Source: Acorus gramineus (taxonomy: Eukaryota > Streptophyta > Magnoliopsida > Acorales > Acoraceae). From it: 64,000 nucleotides of DNA. The stretch is from the NCBI GenBank assembly GCA_030737835.1, contig CM060847.1, positions 23,236,876 to 23,300,875 on the forward strand, read 5' to 3'. This document shows, one piece after another, positions 19,840-32,643 of the stretch. The translations under genes were made by a program, and so were the position numbers. Position 1 is the first letter of the stretch; each line of letters begins with the position of its first letter. Under the pieces are notes generated by a model. That model did not search any database. It was given only the letters and a program-made list of their open reading frames with translations, and was not told the DNA's origin.

Positions 19840-21235
19840 TCTACAAATTGGACAACGCTAAACGTAGGATTTGGACCTCTGGCCCCGTGTTTAACAGCTA
19901 CACGCTTCAACAATTGATTGATCAATAACCCATTTTTAAAAATTTTGCGAAACATCTTCATCCAACATCTAATCTTAATCCAAAGCCAATAACAAATCTA
20001 AACGACCTTAAAAATCTCTATATCTCAAAGTTCAGTCCGAAGTAAAATTTTAAATTTAATTTAAGTGTACATTTTTATTTTTGAAAAACAATTGAAGAAT
20101 ACATGTTGAAATCTGAAACAATGTTTTTCTCTATAGATTAAACACTAATGACTATTCCGATATAACTTCCATGTATGGATGTACCAATAGAGTAAAAATG
20201 ATATAAAATTCTTTATTCTGCTTCCACTAGGTAGATTGAAAAACATTAAGCATAGATTTGTCTTTTATTTGCTTTAGAAGGTTAAACTGGAAATGGTGGA
20301 TAGAAATGGATAGTAAGAACTTTATGTTTGACAACATCATTTTTACTGTGCCGTGAGCCTTCCAATCAAGTAGATCCCAAGTCTTTTGCTCCATCTCTTC
20401 TGGCTTCTCTTTCAGCAATAGATAGAGATCTCTCTGGTACAAATGATCCTCTATCTGCCTCTTCTAGTAACCAAAGTTTGTGCCATCAAACCTTTCGATT
20501 TTGAATAATTATTTCTCTGACTCCATTGCTCCAACTCGAATGGACCCCTCCTATGCCCTAGAGATTCTGTTCACAGGAAAAGACACCTATGTGCCCTAGA
20601 TCTTTAGACCATGAGAATAGACATCTCTTGTACCCTAGATCTTCAGATCTAGCGGATGGACACCTCCTGGGTCCTAGATCTTCAGATCTTGCGAGTAGGC
20701 ACCTCCTGCGTGCTATATTAGCAAGTGCAATGCTCTGATAGCCGTTGTTATGAATGTTGGATCTTAGGATGCGATGGATCAAGAGAAAATTAAATAAATC
20801 AAAGGAAAGACACAAAGAATTAAGTGGTTCGGAAAGCCTTTCCCACGTCCGTAGATCCCACAACAGATCAATCCACTACCAGCGAGAAGTTTTTACAATG
20901 GCCACAACAAAACAAAAATCCTAGAGCCTAATGAAAAATATGAGAAGCCCTTTTATAGTAAAATCTCATTAGGGGCTAAAAGGACAATGCACAAAATACA
21001 CCCAATTTTTTTCCCTCTTAATCTTGACCTCCGTCCGACTCTACTTAGTGCCAACAATCCTCTTTGCGCTTCATCAGGCTCCATCTATAACACACCGGTG
21101 AGACCATGGGGAGAGGAGGAAGGGCCCCCTCTCAAGCGTACTATTTGCAGTGGCACCGAAACGCCATCGGGGAGCCTGTCAAAACTTTTTAGAGAGCCCA
21201 CACGAAAAAGAAATGTGAGAAACATAAAAGTAAGA

Positions 21236-21259
21236 CGCTAGAAGGAGGGCTTGAACCTC

Positions 21260-21292
<33 letters not shown>

Positions 21293-21309
21293 AACTGAGC
21301 TATTCCAGC
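21236..21309 (-). tRNA. tRNA-Asn(GTT): tRNA-Asn (GTT), unit U3
   Basis: Identical gene. The 3' flank has the CTTTTATGTTTC variant also found in U0, U5, U11 and U13. Confidence 0.97.
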
Positions 21310-21595
21310 TTTTTCTTTTTTATAGTCGTAGAGACATTGCTAAAACATACAATGAACAATAAACATACAATCCGAAACGCCGTTGCCAGGGATCCAACCC
21401 GGGTCACCCGCAAGACAGGCGACAATACTCACCACACAATACTACAACAACTCCCTATAAAATGGACAATGCCTTGTGGTTAATTAACATCCACACGCTC
21501 TAAACAACTAAGCTATTCCAGCCTTTTTTTTTATTATAGCCGTGAAGACTTTACTAATACATACAATGAACAGTAAAAAAAAATATAATAAAAAA

Positions 21596-21667
21596 CGCCG
21601 TTGCCGGGGATCGAACCCGGGTCACCCGCGTGACAGGCGGGAATACTCACCACTATACTACAACGAC
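21596..21667 (-). tRNA. tRNA-Asp(GTC): tRNA-Asp (GTC), unit U3
   Basis: Identical gene, A and B boxes intact, T6 terminator. Confidence 0.97.
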
Positions 21668-23063
21668 TCTACAAATTGGACAACGCTAAACGTAGGATTT
21701 GGACCTCTGACCCCGTGTTTAACAGCTACACGCTTCAACAATCGATTGATCAATAACCCATTTTTAAAAATTTTGCGAAACATCTTCATCCAACATCTAA
21801 TCTTAATCCAAAGCTAATAACAAATCTAAACGACCTTAAAAATCTCTATATCTCAAAGTTCAGTCCGAAGTAAAATTTTAAATTTAATTTAAGTGTACAT
21901 TTTTATTTTTGAAAAACAATTGAAGAATACATGTTGAAATCTGAAACAATGTTTTTCTCTATAGATTAAACACTAATGACTATTCCGATATAACTTCCAT
22001 GTATGGATGTACCAATAGAGAAAAAATGATATAAAATTCTTTATTCTGCTTCCACTAGGTAGATTGAAAAACATTAAGTACAGATTTGTCTTTTATTTGC
22101 TTTAGAAGGTTAAACTGGAAATGGTGGATAGTAATGGATAGTAAGAACTTTATGTTCGACAACATCATCCTTACTATGCCGTGAGCCTTCCAATCTACTA
22201 GATCCCAAGTCTTTTGCTCCATCTCTTCTGGCTTCTCTTTCAGCAATAGATAGAGATCTCTCTGGTACAAATGATCCTCTATCTGCCTCTTCTTGTAACC
22301 AAAGTTTGTGCCATCAAGCCTTTCGATTTTGAATAATTACTTCTCTGACTCCATTGCTCCAACTCGAATGGACCCCTCCTATGCCCTAGATATTCTGTTC
22401 ACAGGAAAAGACACCTATGTGCCCTAGATCTTTAGACCATGAGAATAGACATCTCTTGTACCCTAGATCTTCAGATCTAGCGGATGGACACCTCCTGGGT
22501 CCTAGATCTTCAGATCTTGCGAGTAGGCACCTCCTGCGCCCTATATTAGCAAGTGCAATGCTCTGATAGCCGTTGTTATGAATGTTGGATCTTGGGATGC
22601 GATGGATCAAGAGAAAATTAAATAAATCAAAGGAAAGACACAAAGAATTAAGTGGTTCGGAAAGCCTTTCCCACGTCCGTAGAGCCCACAACAGATTAAC
22701 CCACTACCAGCGAGAAGTTTTTACAATGGCCACAACAAAACAAAAATCCTAGAGCCTAATGAAAAATATGAGAAGCCCTTTTATAGTAAAATCTCATTAG
22801 GGGCTAAAAGGACAAAGCACAAAAGACACCCAATTTTTTTTCCTCTTAATCTTGACCTCCGTCTGACTCTACTTAGTGCCAACAATCCTCTTTGCGCTTC
22901 ATCAGGCTCCATCTATAACACACCGGTGAGACCATGGGGAGAGGAGGAAGGGCCCCCTCTCAAGCGTACTATTTGCAGTGGCACCGAAACGCCATCGGGG
23001 AGCCTGTCAAAACTTTTTAGAGAGCCCACACGAAAAAGAAATGTGAGAAATATAAAAGTAAGA

Positions 23064-23087
23064 CGCTAGAAGGAGGGCTTGAACCTC

Positions 23088-23120
<33 letters not shown>

Positions 23121-23137
23121 AACTGAGCTATTCCAGC
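23064..23137 (-). tRNA. tRNA-Asn(GTT): tRNA-Asn (GTT), unit U4
   Basis: Identical gene with the usual TATAAAAAAG upstream and CTTTT downstream. Confidence 0.97.
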
Positions 23138-23423
23138 TTTTTCTTTTTTATAGTCGTAGAGACATTGCTAAAACATACAATGAACAATAAACATACAATC
23201 CGAAACGCCGTTGCCAGGGATCCAACCCGGGTCACCCGCAAGACAGGCGACAATACTCACCACACAATACTACAACAACTCCCTATAAAATGGACAATGC
23301 CTTGTGGTTAATTAACATCCACACGCTCTAAACAACTGAGCTACTCCAGCCTTTTTTTTTATTATAGCCGTGAAGACTTTACTAATACGTACAATGAACA
23401 GTAAAAAAAAATATAATAAAAAA

Positions 23424-23495
23424 CGCCGTTGCCGGGGATCGAACCCGGGTCACCCGCGTGACAGGCGGGAATACTCACCACTATAACACAACGAC
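23424..23495 (-). tRNA. tRNA-Asp(GTC): tRNA-Asp (GTC), D-arm variant, unit U4
   Basis: It differs from the consensus at positions 9-10 (TAGTAT becomes TGTTAT). This loses the conserved G10, breaks the G10-T25 pair and changes the A box. The -1 base upstream also changes. The rest of the cloverleaf and the terminator are intact. The same set of changes recurs at 58850-58921. Activity of this copy is doubtful. Confidence 0.85.
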
Positions 23496-24891
23496 ACTAC
23501 ATATTGGACAACGCTAAACGTAGGATTTGGACCTCTGACCCCGTGTTTAACAGCTACACGCTTCAACAATCGATTGATCAATAACCCATTTTTAAAAATT
23601 TTGCGAAACATCTTCATCCAACATCTAATCTTAATCCAAAGCTAATAACAAATCTAAACGACCTTGAAAATCTCTATATCTCAAAGTTCAGTCCAAAGTA
23701 AAATTTTAAATTTAATTTAAGTGTACATTTTTATTTTTGAAAAACAATTGAAGAATACATGTTGAAATCTGAAACAATGTTTTTCTCTATAGATTAAACA
23801 CTAATGACTATTCCGATATAACTTCCATGTATGGATGTACCAATAGAGTAAAAATGATATAAAATTCTTTATTCTGCTTCCACTAGGTAGATTGAAAAAC
23901 AATAAGTATAGATTTGTCTTTTATTTGCTTTAGAAGGTTAAACTGGAAATGGTGGATAGAAATGGATAGTAAGAACTTTATGTTTGACAACATCATCCTT
24001 ACTATGCCGTGAGCCTACCAATCTAGCACATCCCAAGTCTTTTGCTCCATCTCTTCTGGCTTCTCTTTCAAGAATACATAGAGATCACTCTGGTACAAAT
24101 GATCCTCTATCTGCCTCTTCCTGTAACCAAAGTTTGTGCCACCAAACCTTTCGATTTTGAATAATTACTTCTCTGACTCCATTGCTCCAACTCGAATGGA
24201 CCCCTCCTATGCCCTAGATATTCTGTTCACAGGAAAAGACACCTATGTGCCCTAGATCTTTAGACCATGAGAATAGACATCTCTTGTACCCTAGATCTTC
24301 AGATCTAGCGGATGGACACCTCCTGGGTCCTAGATCTTCAGATCTTGCGAGTAGGCACCTCCTGCGCCCTATATTAGCAAGTGCAATGCTCTGATAGCCG
24401 TTGTTATGAATGTTGGATCTTGGGATGCGATGGATCAAGAGAAAATTAAATAAATCAAAGGAAAGACACAAAGAATTAAGTGGTTCGGAAAGCCTTTCCC
24501 ACGTCCGTAGATCCCACAACAGATCAATCCACTACCAGCGAGAAGTTTTTACAATGGCCACAACAAAACAAAAATCCTAGAGCCTAATGAAAAATATGAG
24601 AAGCCCTTTTATAGTAAAATCTCATTAGGGGCTAAAAGGACAATGCACAAAATACACCCAATTTTTTTCCCTCTTAATCTTGACCTCCGTCCGACTCTAC
24701 TTAGTGCCAACAATCCTCTTTGCGCTTCATCAGGCTCCATCTATAACACACCGGTGAGACCATGGGGAGAGGAGGAAGGGCCCCCTCTCAAGCGTACTAT
24801 TTGCAGTGGCACCGAAACGCCATCGGGGAGCCTGTCAAAACTTTTTAGAGAGCCCACACGAAAAAGAAATGTGAGAAACATAAAAGTAAGA

Positions 24892-24915
24892 CGCTAGAAG
24901 GAGGGCTTGAACCTC

Positions 24916-24948
<33 letters not shown>

Positions 24949-24965
24949 AACTGAGCTATTCCAGC
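24892..24965 (-). tRNA. tRNA-Asn(GTT): tRNA-Asn (GTT), unit U5
   Basis: Identical gene. The upstream flank reads CTACAAATATAAAAAAG instead of CTACGACTATAAAAAAG, shared only with U15. Confidence 0.97.
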
Positions 24966-25251
24966 TTTTTCTTTTTTATATTTGTAGAGACATTGCTAAA
25001 ACATACAATGAACAATAAACATACAATCCGAAACGCCGTTGCCAGGGATCCAACCCGGGTCACCCGCAAGACAGGCGACAATACTCACCACACAATACTA
25101 CAACTACTCCCTATAAAATGGACAATGCCTTGTGGTTAATTAACATCCACACGCTCTAAACAACTAAGCTATTCCAGCCTTTTTTTTTATTATAGCCGTG
25201 AAGACTTTACTAATACATACAATGAACAGTAAAAAAAAATATAATAAAAAA

Positions 25252-25323
25252 CGCCGTTGCCGGGGATCGAACCCGGGTCACCCGCGTGACAGGCGGGAAT
25301 ACTCACCACTATACTACAACGAC
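25252..25323 (-). tRNA. tRNA-Asp(GTC): tRNA-Asp (GTC), unit U5
   Basis: Identical gene with T6 terminator. Confidence 0.97.
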
Positions 25324-26722
25324 TCTACAAATTGGACAACGCTAAACGTAGGATTTGGACCTCTGACCCCGTGTTTAACAGCTACACGCTTCAACAATTG
25401 ATTGATCAATAACCCATTTTTAAAAATTTTGCGAAACATCTTCATCCAACATCTAATCTTAATCCAAAGCCAATAACAAATCTAAACGACCGTAAAAATC
25501 TCTATATCTCAAAGTTCAGTCCGAAGTAAAATTTTAAATTTAATTTAAGTGTACATTTTTATTTTTGAAAAACAACTGAAGAATACATGTTGAAATCTGA
25601 AACAATGTTTTTCTCTATAGATTAAACACTAATGACTATTCCGATATAACTTCCATGTATGGATGTACCAATAGAGTAAAAATGATATAAAATTCTTTAT
25701 TCTTCTTCCACTAGGTAGATTGAAAAACATTAAGTATAGATTTGTCTTTTATTTGCTTTAGAAGGTTAAACTGGAAATGGTGGATAGAAATGGATAGTAA
25801 GAACTTTATGTTTGACAACATCATCCTTACTATGCCGTGAGCCTTCCAATCTAGCAGATCCCAAGTCTTTTGCTCCATCTCCTCTGGCTTCACTTTCAGC
25901 AATAATAGATAGAGATCTCTCTGGTACAAATGATCCTCTATCTGCCTCTACCTGTAACCAAAGTTTGTGCCATCAAGCCTTTCGATTTTGAATAATTACT
26001 TCTCTGACTCCATTGCTCCAACTCGAATGGACCCCTCCTATGCCCTAGATATTCTGTTCACAGGAAAAGACACCTATGTGCCCTAGATCTTTAGATCATG
26101 AGAATAGACATCTCTTGTACCCTAGATCTTCAGATCTAGCGTATGGACACCTCCTGGGTCCTAGATCTTCAGATCTTGCGAGTAGGCACCTCCTGCGCGC
26201 TATATTAGCAAGTGCAATGCTCTGATAGCCGTTGTTATGAATGTTGGATCTTAGGATGCGATGGATCAAGAGAAAATTAAATAAATCAAAGGAAAGACAC
26301 AAAGAATTAAGTGGTTCGGAAAGCCTTTCCCACGTCCGTAGATCCCACAACAGATCAATCCACTACCAGCGAGAAGTTTTTACAATGGCCACAACAAAAC
26401 AAAAATCCTAGAGCCTAATGAAAAATATGAGAAGCCCTTTTATAGTAAAATCTCATTAGGGGCTAAAAAGACAAAGCACAAAAGACACCCAATTTTTTTT
26501 CCTCTTAATCTTGACCTCCGTCCGACTCTACTTAGTGCCAACAATCCTCTTTGCGCTTCATCAGGCTCCATCTATAACACACCGGTGAGACCATGGGGAG
26601 AGGAGGAAGGGCCCCCTCTCAAGCGTACTATTTGCAGTGGCACCGAAACGCCATCGGGGAGCCTGTCAAAACTTTTTAGAGAGCCCACACGAAAAAGAAA
26701 TGTGAGAAATATAAAAGTAAGA

Positions 26723-26746
26723 CGCTAGAAGGAGGGCTTGAACCTC

Positions 26747-26779
<33 letters not shown>

Positions 26780-26796
26780 AACTGAGCTATTCCAGC
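26723..26796 (-). tRNA. tRNA-Asn(GTT): tRNA-Asn (GTT), unit U6
   Basis: Identical gene and flanks. Confidence 0.97.
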
Positions 26797-27082
26797 TTTT
26801 TCTTTTTTATAGTCGTAGAGACATTGCTAAAACATACAATGAACAATAAACATACAATCCGAAACGCCGTTGCCAGGGATCCAACCCGGGTCACCCGCAA
26901 GACAGGCGACAATACTCACCACACAATACTACAACAACTCCCTATAAAATGGACAATGCCTTGTGGTTAATTAACATCCACACGCTCTAAACAACTAAGC
27001 TATTCCAGCCTTTTTTTTTATTATAGCCGTGAAGACTTTACTAATACATACAATGAACAATAAAAATAAATATAATAAAAAA

Positions 27083-27154
27083 CGCCGTTGCCGGGGATCG
27101 AACCCGGGTCACCCGCGTGACAGGCGGGAATACTCACCACTATACTACAACGAC
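27083..27154 (-). tRNA. tRNA-Asp(GTC): tRNA-Asp (GTC), unit U6
   Basis: Identical gene. The downstream region is TTTTTTATTATATTTATTTTTATT. Confidence 0.97.
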
Positions 27155-28550
27155 TCTACAAATTGGACAACGCTAAACGTAGGATTTGGACCTCTGGCCC
27201 CGTGTTTAACAGCTACACGCTTCAACAATTGATTGATCAATAACCCATTTTTAAAAATTTTGCGAAACATCTTCATCCAACATCTAATCTTAATCCAAAG
27301 CTAATAACAAATCTAAACGACCTTGAAAATCTCTATATCTCAAAGTTCAGTCCAAAGTAAAATTTTAAATTTAATTTAAGTGTACATTTTTATTTTTGAA
27401 AAACAATTGAAGAATACATGTTGAAATCTGAAACAATGTTTTTCTCTATAGATTAAACACTAATGACTATTCCGATATAACTTCCATGTATGGATGTACC
27501 AATAGAGTAAAAATGATATAAAATTCTTTATTCTGCTTCCACTAGGTAGATTGAAAAACATTAAGTATAGATTTGTCTTTTATTTGCTTTAGAAGGTTAA
27601 ACTGGAAATGGTGGATAGAAATGGATAGTAAGAACTTTATGTTTGACAACATCATCCTTACTATGCCGTGAGCCTTCCAATCTAGCAGATCCCAAGTCTT
27701 TTGCTCCATCTCTTCTGGCTTCTCTTTCAGCAATAGATAGAGATCTCTCTGGTACAAATGATCCTCTATCTGCCTCTTCTTGTAACCAAAGTTTGTGCCA
27801 TCAAGCCTTTCGATTTTGAATAATTACTTCTCTGACTCCATTGCTCCAACTCGAATGGACCCCTCCTATGCCCTAGATATTCTGATCACAGGAAAAGACA
27901 CCTATGTGCCCTAGATCTTTAGATCATGAGAATGGACATCTCTTGTACCCTAGATCTTCTGATCTAGCGGATGGACACCTCCTGGGTCCTAGATCTTCAG
28001 ATCTTGCGAGTAGGCACCTCCTGCGTGCTATATTAGCAAGTGCAATGCTCTGATAGCCGTTGTTATGAATGTTGGATCTTAGGATGCGATGGATCAAGAG
28101 AAAATTAAATAAATCAAAGGAAAGACACAAAGAATTAAGTGGTTCGGAAAGCCTTTCCCACGTCCGTAGATCCCACAACAGATCAATCCACTACCAGCGA
28201 GAAGTTTTTACAATGGCCACAACAAAACAAAAATCCTAGAGCCTAATGAAAAATATGAGAAGCCCTTTTATAGTAAAATCTCATTAGGGGCTAAAAAGAC
28301 AAAGCACAAAAGACACCCAATTTTTTTTCCTCTTAATCTTGACCTCCGTCCGACTCTACTTAGTGCCAACAATCCTCTTTGCGCATCATCAGGCTCCATT
28401 TATAACACACCGGTGAGACCATGGGGAGAGGGGGAAGGACTCCCTCTCAAGCGTACTATTTGCAGTGGCACCGAAACGCCGTCGGGGAGCCTGTCAAAAC
28501 TTTTTAGAGAGCCCACACGAAAAAGAAATGTGAGAAATATAAAAGTAAGA

Positions 28551-28574
28551 CGCTAGAAGGAGGGCTTGAACCTC

Positions 28575-28607
<33 letters not shown>

Positions 28608-28624
28608 AACTGAGCTATTCCAGC
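28551..28624 (-). tRNA. tRNA-Asn(GTT): tRNA-Asn (GTT), unit U7
   Basis: Identical gene and flanks. Confidence 0.97.
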
Positions 28625-28910
28625 TTTTTCTTTTTTATAGTCGTAGAGACATTGCTAAAACATACAATGAACAATAAACATACAATCCGAAACGCCGTTG
28701 CCAGGGATCCAACCCGGGTCACCCGCAAGACAGGCGACAATACTCACCACACAATACTACAACGACTCCCTATAAAATGGACAATGCCTTGTGGTTAATT
28801 AACATCCACACGCTCTAAACAACTAAGCTATTCCAGCCTTTTTTTTTATTATAGCCGTGAAGACTTTACTAATACATACAATGAACAGTAAAAAAAAATA
28901 TAATAAAAAA

Positions 28911-28982
28911 CGCCGTTGCCGGGGATCGAACCCGGGTCACCCGCGTGACAGGCGGGAATACTCACCACTATACTACAACGAC
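28911..28982 (-). tRNA. tRNA-Asp(GTC): tRNA-Asp (GTC), unit U7
   Basis: Identical gene with T6 terminator. Confidence 0.97.
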
Positions 28983-30381
28983 TCTACAAATTGGACAACG
29001 CTAAACGTAGGATTTGGACCTCTGACCCCGTGTTTAACAGCTACACGCTTCAACAATCGATTGATCAATAACCCATTTTTAAAAATTTTGCGAAACATCT
29101 TCATCCAACATCTAATCTTAATCCAAAGCTAATAACAAATCTAAACGACCTTGAAAATCTCTATATCTCAAAGTTCAGTCCAAAGTAAAATTTTAAATTT
29201 AATTTAAGTGTACATTTTTATTTTTGAAAAACAACTGAAGAATACATGTTGAAATCTGAAACAATGTTTTTCTCTATAGATTAAACACTAATGACTATTC
29301 CGATATAACTTCCATGTATGGATGTACCAATAGAGTAAAAATGATATAAAATTCTTTATTCTGCTTCCACTAGGTAGATTGAAAAACATTAAGTACAGAT
29401 TTGTCTTTTATTTGCTTTAGAAGGTTAAACTGGAAATGGTGGATAGAAATGGATAGTAAGAACTTTATGTTTGACAACATCATCCTTACTATGCCGTGAG
29501 CCTTCCAATCTAGCAGATCCCAAGTCTTTTGCTCCATCTCTTCTGGCTTCTCTTTCAGCAATAATAGATAGAGATCTCTCTGGTACAAATGACCCTCTAT
29601 CTGCCTCTTTCTGTAACCAAAGTTTGTGCCATCAAACCTTTCGATTTTGAATAATTACTTCTCTGACTCCATTGCTCCAACTCGAATGGACCCCTCCTAT
29701 GCCCTAGATATTCTGTTCACAGGAAAAGACACCTATGTGCCCTAGATCTTTAGACCATGAGAATAGACATCTCTTGTACCCTAGATCTTCAGATCTAGCG
29801 GATGGACACCTCCTGGGTCCTAGATCTTCAGATCTTGCGAGTAGGCACCTCCTGCGCGCTATATTAGCAAGTGCAATGCTCTGATAGCCGTTGTTATGAA
29901 TGTTGGATCTTAGGATGCGATGGATCAAGAGAAAATTAAAGAAATCAAAGGAAAGACACAAAGAATTAAGTGGTTCGGAAAGCCTTTCCCACGTCCGTAG
30001 AGCCCACAACAGATCAATCCACTACCAGCGAGAAGTTTTTACAATGGCCACAACAAAACAAAAATCCTAGAGCCTAATGAAAAATATGAGAAGCCCTTTT
30101 ATAGTAAAATCTCATTAGGGGCTAAAAAGACAAGGCACAAAATACACCCAATTTTTTTTCCTCTTAATCTTGACCTCCGTCCGACTCTACTTAGTGCCAA
30201 CAATCCTCTTTGCGCATCATCAGGCTCCATTTATAACACACCGGTGAGACCATGGGGAGAGGAGAAAGGGCCCCCTCTCAAGCGTACTATTTGCAGTGGC
30301 ACCGAAACGCCATCGGGGAGCCTGTCAAAACTTTTTAGAGAGCCCACACGAAAAAGAAATGTAAGAAATATAAAAGTAAGA

Positions 30382-30455
30382 CGCTAGAAGGAGGGCTTGA
30401 ACCTCCGACCTTGTGGTTAACAGCCACACACTCTAACCAACTGAGCTATTCCAGC
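30382..30455 (-). tRNA. tRNA-Asn(GTT): tRNA-Asn (GTT), variant, unit U8
   Basis: The only full Asn copy with an internal change: the 3' strand of the D-stem reads GAGT instead of GAGC, turning the G10-C25 pair into G-T. The fold is still possible. The upstream TATA-like flank is also altered (TATATAAAAGAAAAG). Confidence 0.93.
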
Positions 30456-30740
30456 CTTTTCTTTTATATAGTCGTAGAGACATTGCTAAAACATACAATG
30501 AACAATAAACATACTCTCCAAAACGCCGTTGCCAGGGATCCAACCCGGGTCACCCGCAAGACAGGCGACAATACTCACCACACAATACTACAACAACTCC
30601 CTATAAAATGGACAATGCCTTGTGGTTAATTAACATCCACACGCTCTAAACAACTAAGCTATTCCAGCCTTTTTTTTATTATAGCCGTGAAGACTTTACT
30701 AATACATACAATGAACAGTAAAAAAAAATATAATAAAAAA

Positions 30741-30812
30741 CGCCGTTGCCGGGGATCGAACCCGGGTCACCCGCGTGACAGGCGGGAATACTCACCACTA
30801 TACTACAACGAC
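30741..30812 (-). tRNA. tRNA-Asp(GTC): tRNA-Asp (GTC), unit U8
   Basis: Identical gene with T6 terminator. Confidence 0.97.
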
Positions 30813-32211
30813 TCTACAAATTGGACAACGCTAAACGTAGGATTTGGACCTCTGACCCCGTGTTTAACAGCTACACGCTTCAACAATTGATTGATCAATA
30901 ACCCATTTTTAAAAATTTTGCGAAACATCTTCATCCAACATCTAATCTTAATCCAAAGCTAATAACAAATCTAAACGACCTTGAAAATCTCTATATCTCA
31001 AAGTTCAGTCCAAAGTAAAATTTTAAATTTAATTTAAGTGTACATTTTTATTTTTGAAAAACAATTGAAGAATACATGTTGAAATCTGAAACAATGTTTT
31101 TCTCTATAGATTAAACACTAATGACTATTCCGATATAACTTCCATGTATGGATGTACCAATAGAGTAAAAATGATATAAAATTCTTTATTCTGCTTCCAC
31201 TAGGTAGATTGAAAAACATTAAGTACAGATTTGTCTTTTATTTGCTTTAGAAGGTTAAACTGGAAATGGTGGATAGAAATGGATAGTAAGAACTTTATGT
31301 TTGACAACATCATCCTTACTATGCCGTGAGCCTTCCAATCTAGCAGATCCCAAGTCTTTTGCTCCATCTCTTCTGGCTTCTCTTTCAGCAATAATAGATA
31401 GAGATATCTCTGGTACAAATGATCCTCTATTTGCCTCTTTCTATAACCAAAGTTTGTGCCACCAAACCTTTCGATTTTGAATAATTACTTCTCCGACTCC
31501 ATTGCTCCAACTCGAATGGACCCCTCCGATGCCTTAGATATCCTGATCACAGGAAAAGACACCTATGTGCCCTAGATCTTTAGATCATGAGAATAGACAT
31601 CTCTTGTACCCTAGATCTTAAAATCTAGCGTATGGACACCTCCTGGGTCCTAGATCTTCAGATCTTGCGAGTAGGCACCTCCTGCGCCCTATATTAGCAA
31701 GTGCAATGCTCTGATAGCCGTTGTTATGAATGTTGGATCTTGGGATGCGATGGATCAAGAGAAAATTAAATAAATCAAAGGAAAGACACAAAGAATTAAG
31801 TGGTTCGGAAAGCCTTTCCCACGTCCGTAGAGCCCCCAACAGATCAATCCACTACCAGCGAGAAGTTTTTACAATGGCCACAACAAAACAAAAATCCTAG
31901 AGCCTAATGAAAAATATGAGAAGCCCTTTTATAGTAAAATCTCATTAGGGGCTAAAAAGACAAAGCACAAAAGACACCCAATTTTTTTCCCCCTTAATCT
32001 TGACCTCCGTCCGACTCTACTTAGTGCCAACAATCCTCTTTGCGCTTCATCAGGCTCCATTTATAACACACCGGTGAGACCATGGGGAGAGGAGGAAGGG
32101 CCCCCTCTCAAGCGTACTATTTGCAGTGGCACCGAAACGCCATCGGGGAGCCTGTCAAAACTTTTTAGAGAGCCCACACGAAAAAGAAATGTGAGAAATA
32201 TAAAAGTAAGA

Positions 32212-32235
32212 CGCTAGAAGGAGGGCTTGAACCTC

Positions 32236-32268
<33 letters not shown>

Positions 32269-32285
32269 AACTGAGCTATTCCAGC
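32212..32285 (-). tRNA. tRNA-Asn(GTT): tRNA-Asn (GTT), unit U9
   Basis: Identical gene and flanks. Confidence 0.97.
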
Positions 32286-32571
32286 TTTTTCTTTTTTATA
32301 GTCGTAGAGACATTGCTAAAACATACAATGAACAATAAACATACAATCCGAAACGCCGTTGCCAGGGATCCAACCCGGGTCACCCGCAAGACAGGCGACA
32401 ATACTCACCACACAATACTACAACAACTCCCTATAAAATGGACAATGCCTTGTGGTTAATTAATATCCACACGCTCTAAACAACTGAGCTACTCCAGCCT
32501 TTTTTTTTATTATAGCCGTGAAGACTTTACTAATACATACAATGAACAGTAAAAAAAAATATAATAAAAAA

Positions 32572-32643
32572 CGCCGTTGCCGGGGATCGAACCCGGGTCA
32601 CCCGCGTGACAGGCGGGAATACTCACCACTATACTACAACGAC
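32572..32643 (-). tRNA. tRNA-Asp(GTC): tRNA-Asp (GTC), unit U9
   Basis: Identical gene with T6 terminator. Confidence 0.97.

Larger units (their letters stand above)
18942..20770 (-). repeat. Array unit U2 (1829 bp)
   Basis: Decayed tRNAs: psi-Asp 19549-19622, psi-Asn2 19644-19693, psi-Asn3 19856-19929. It shares an ATACGTACAATG marker upstream of the Asp terminator with U4, two units on. Confidence 0.95.
20771..22598 (-). repeat. Array unit U3 (1828 bp)
   Basis: Decayed tRNAs: psi-Asp 21378-21451, psi-Asn2 21473-21522, psi-Asn3 21684-21757. It carries the AATGCACAAAATAC marker in the copia LTR, shared with U5, U11, U13 and U15. Confidence 0.95.
22599..24426 (-). repeat. Array unit U4 (1828 bp)
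   Basis: Decayed tRNAs: psi-Asp 23206-23279, psi-Asn2 23301-23350, psi-Asn3 23512-23585. Its tRNA-Asp is one of two copies with an altered D-arm. Confidence 0.95.
24427..26257 (-). repeat. Array unit U5 (1831 bp)
   Basis: Decayed tRNAs: psi-Asp 25034-25107, psi-Asn2 25129-25178, psi-Asn3 25340-25413. It shares the LTR marker of U3 (distance 3656 bp) and a TATATTTGTAG flank marker with U15. Confidence 0.95.
26258..28085 (-). repeat. Array unit U6 (1828 bp)
   Basis: Decayed tRNAs: psi-Asp 26865-26938, psi-Asn2 26960-27009, psi-Asn3 27171-27244. The spacer between psi-Asn2 and tRNA-Asp has the AATAAAAATAAAT form of U0 and V2. Confidence 0.95.
28086..29916 (-). repeat. Array unit U7 (1831 bp)
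   Basis: Decayed tRNAs: psi-Asp 28693-28766 (retains GTCGTTG at its 5' end), psi-Asn2 28788-28837, psi-Asn3 28999-29072. Confidence 0.95.
29917..31746 (-). repeat. Array unit U8 (1830 bp)
   Basis: Decayed tRNAs: psi-Asp 30524-30597, psi-Asn2 30619-30668, psi-Asn3 30829-30902. It has the most private changes around tRNA-Asn of any unit. Confidence 0.95.
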
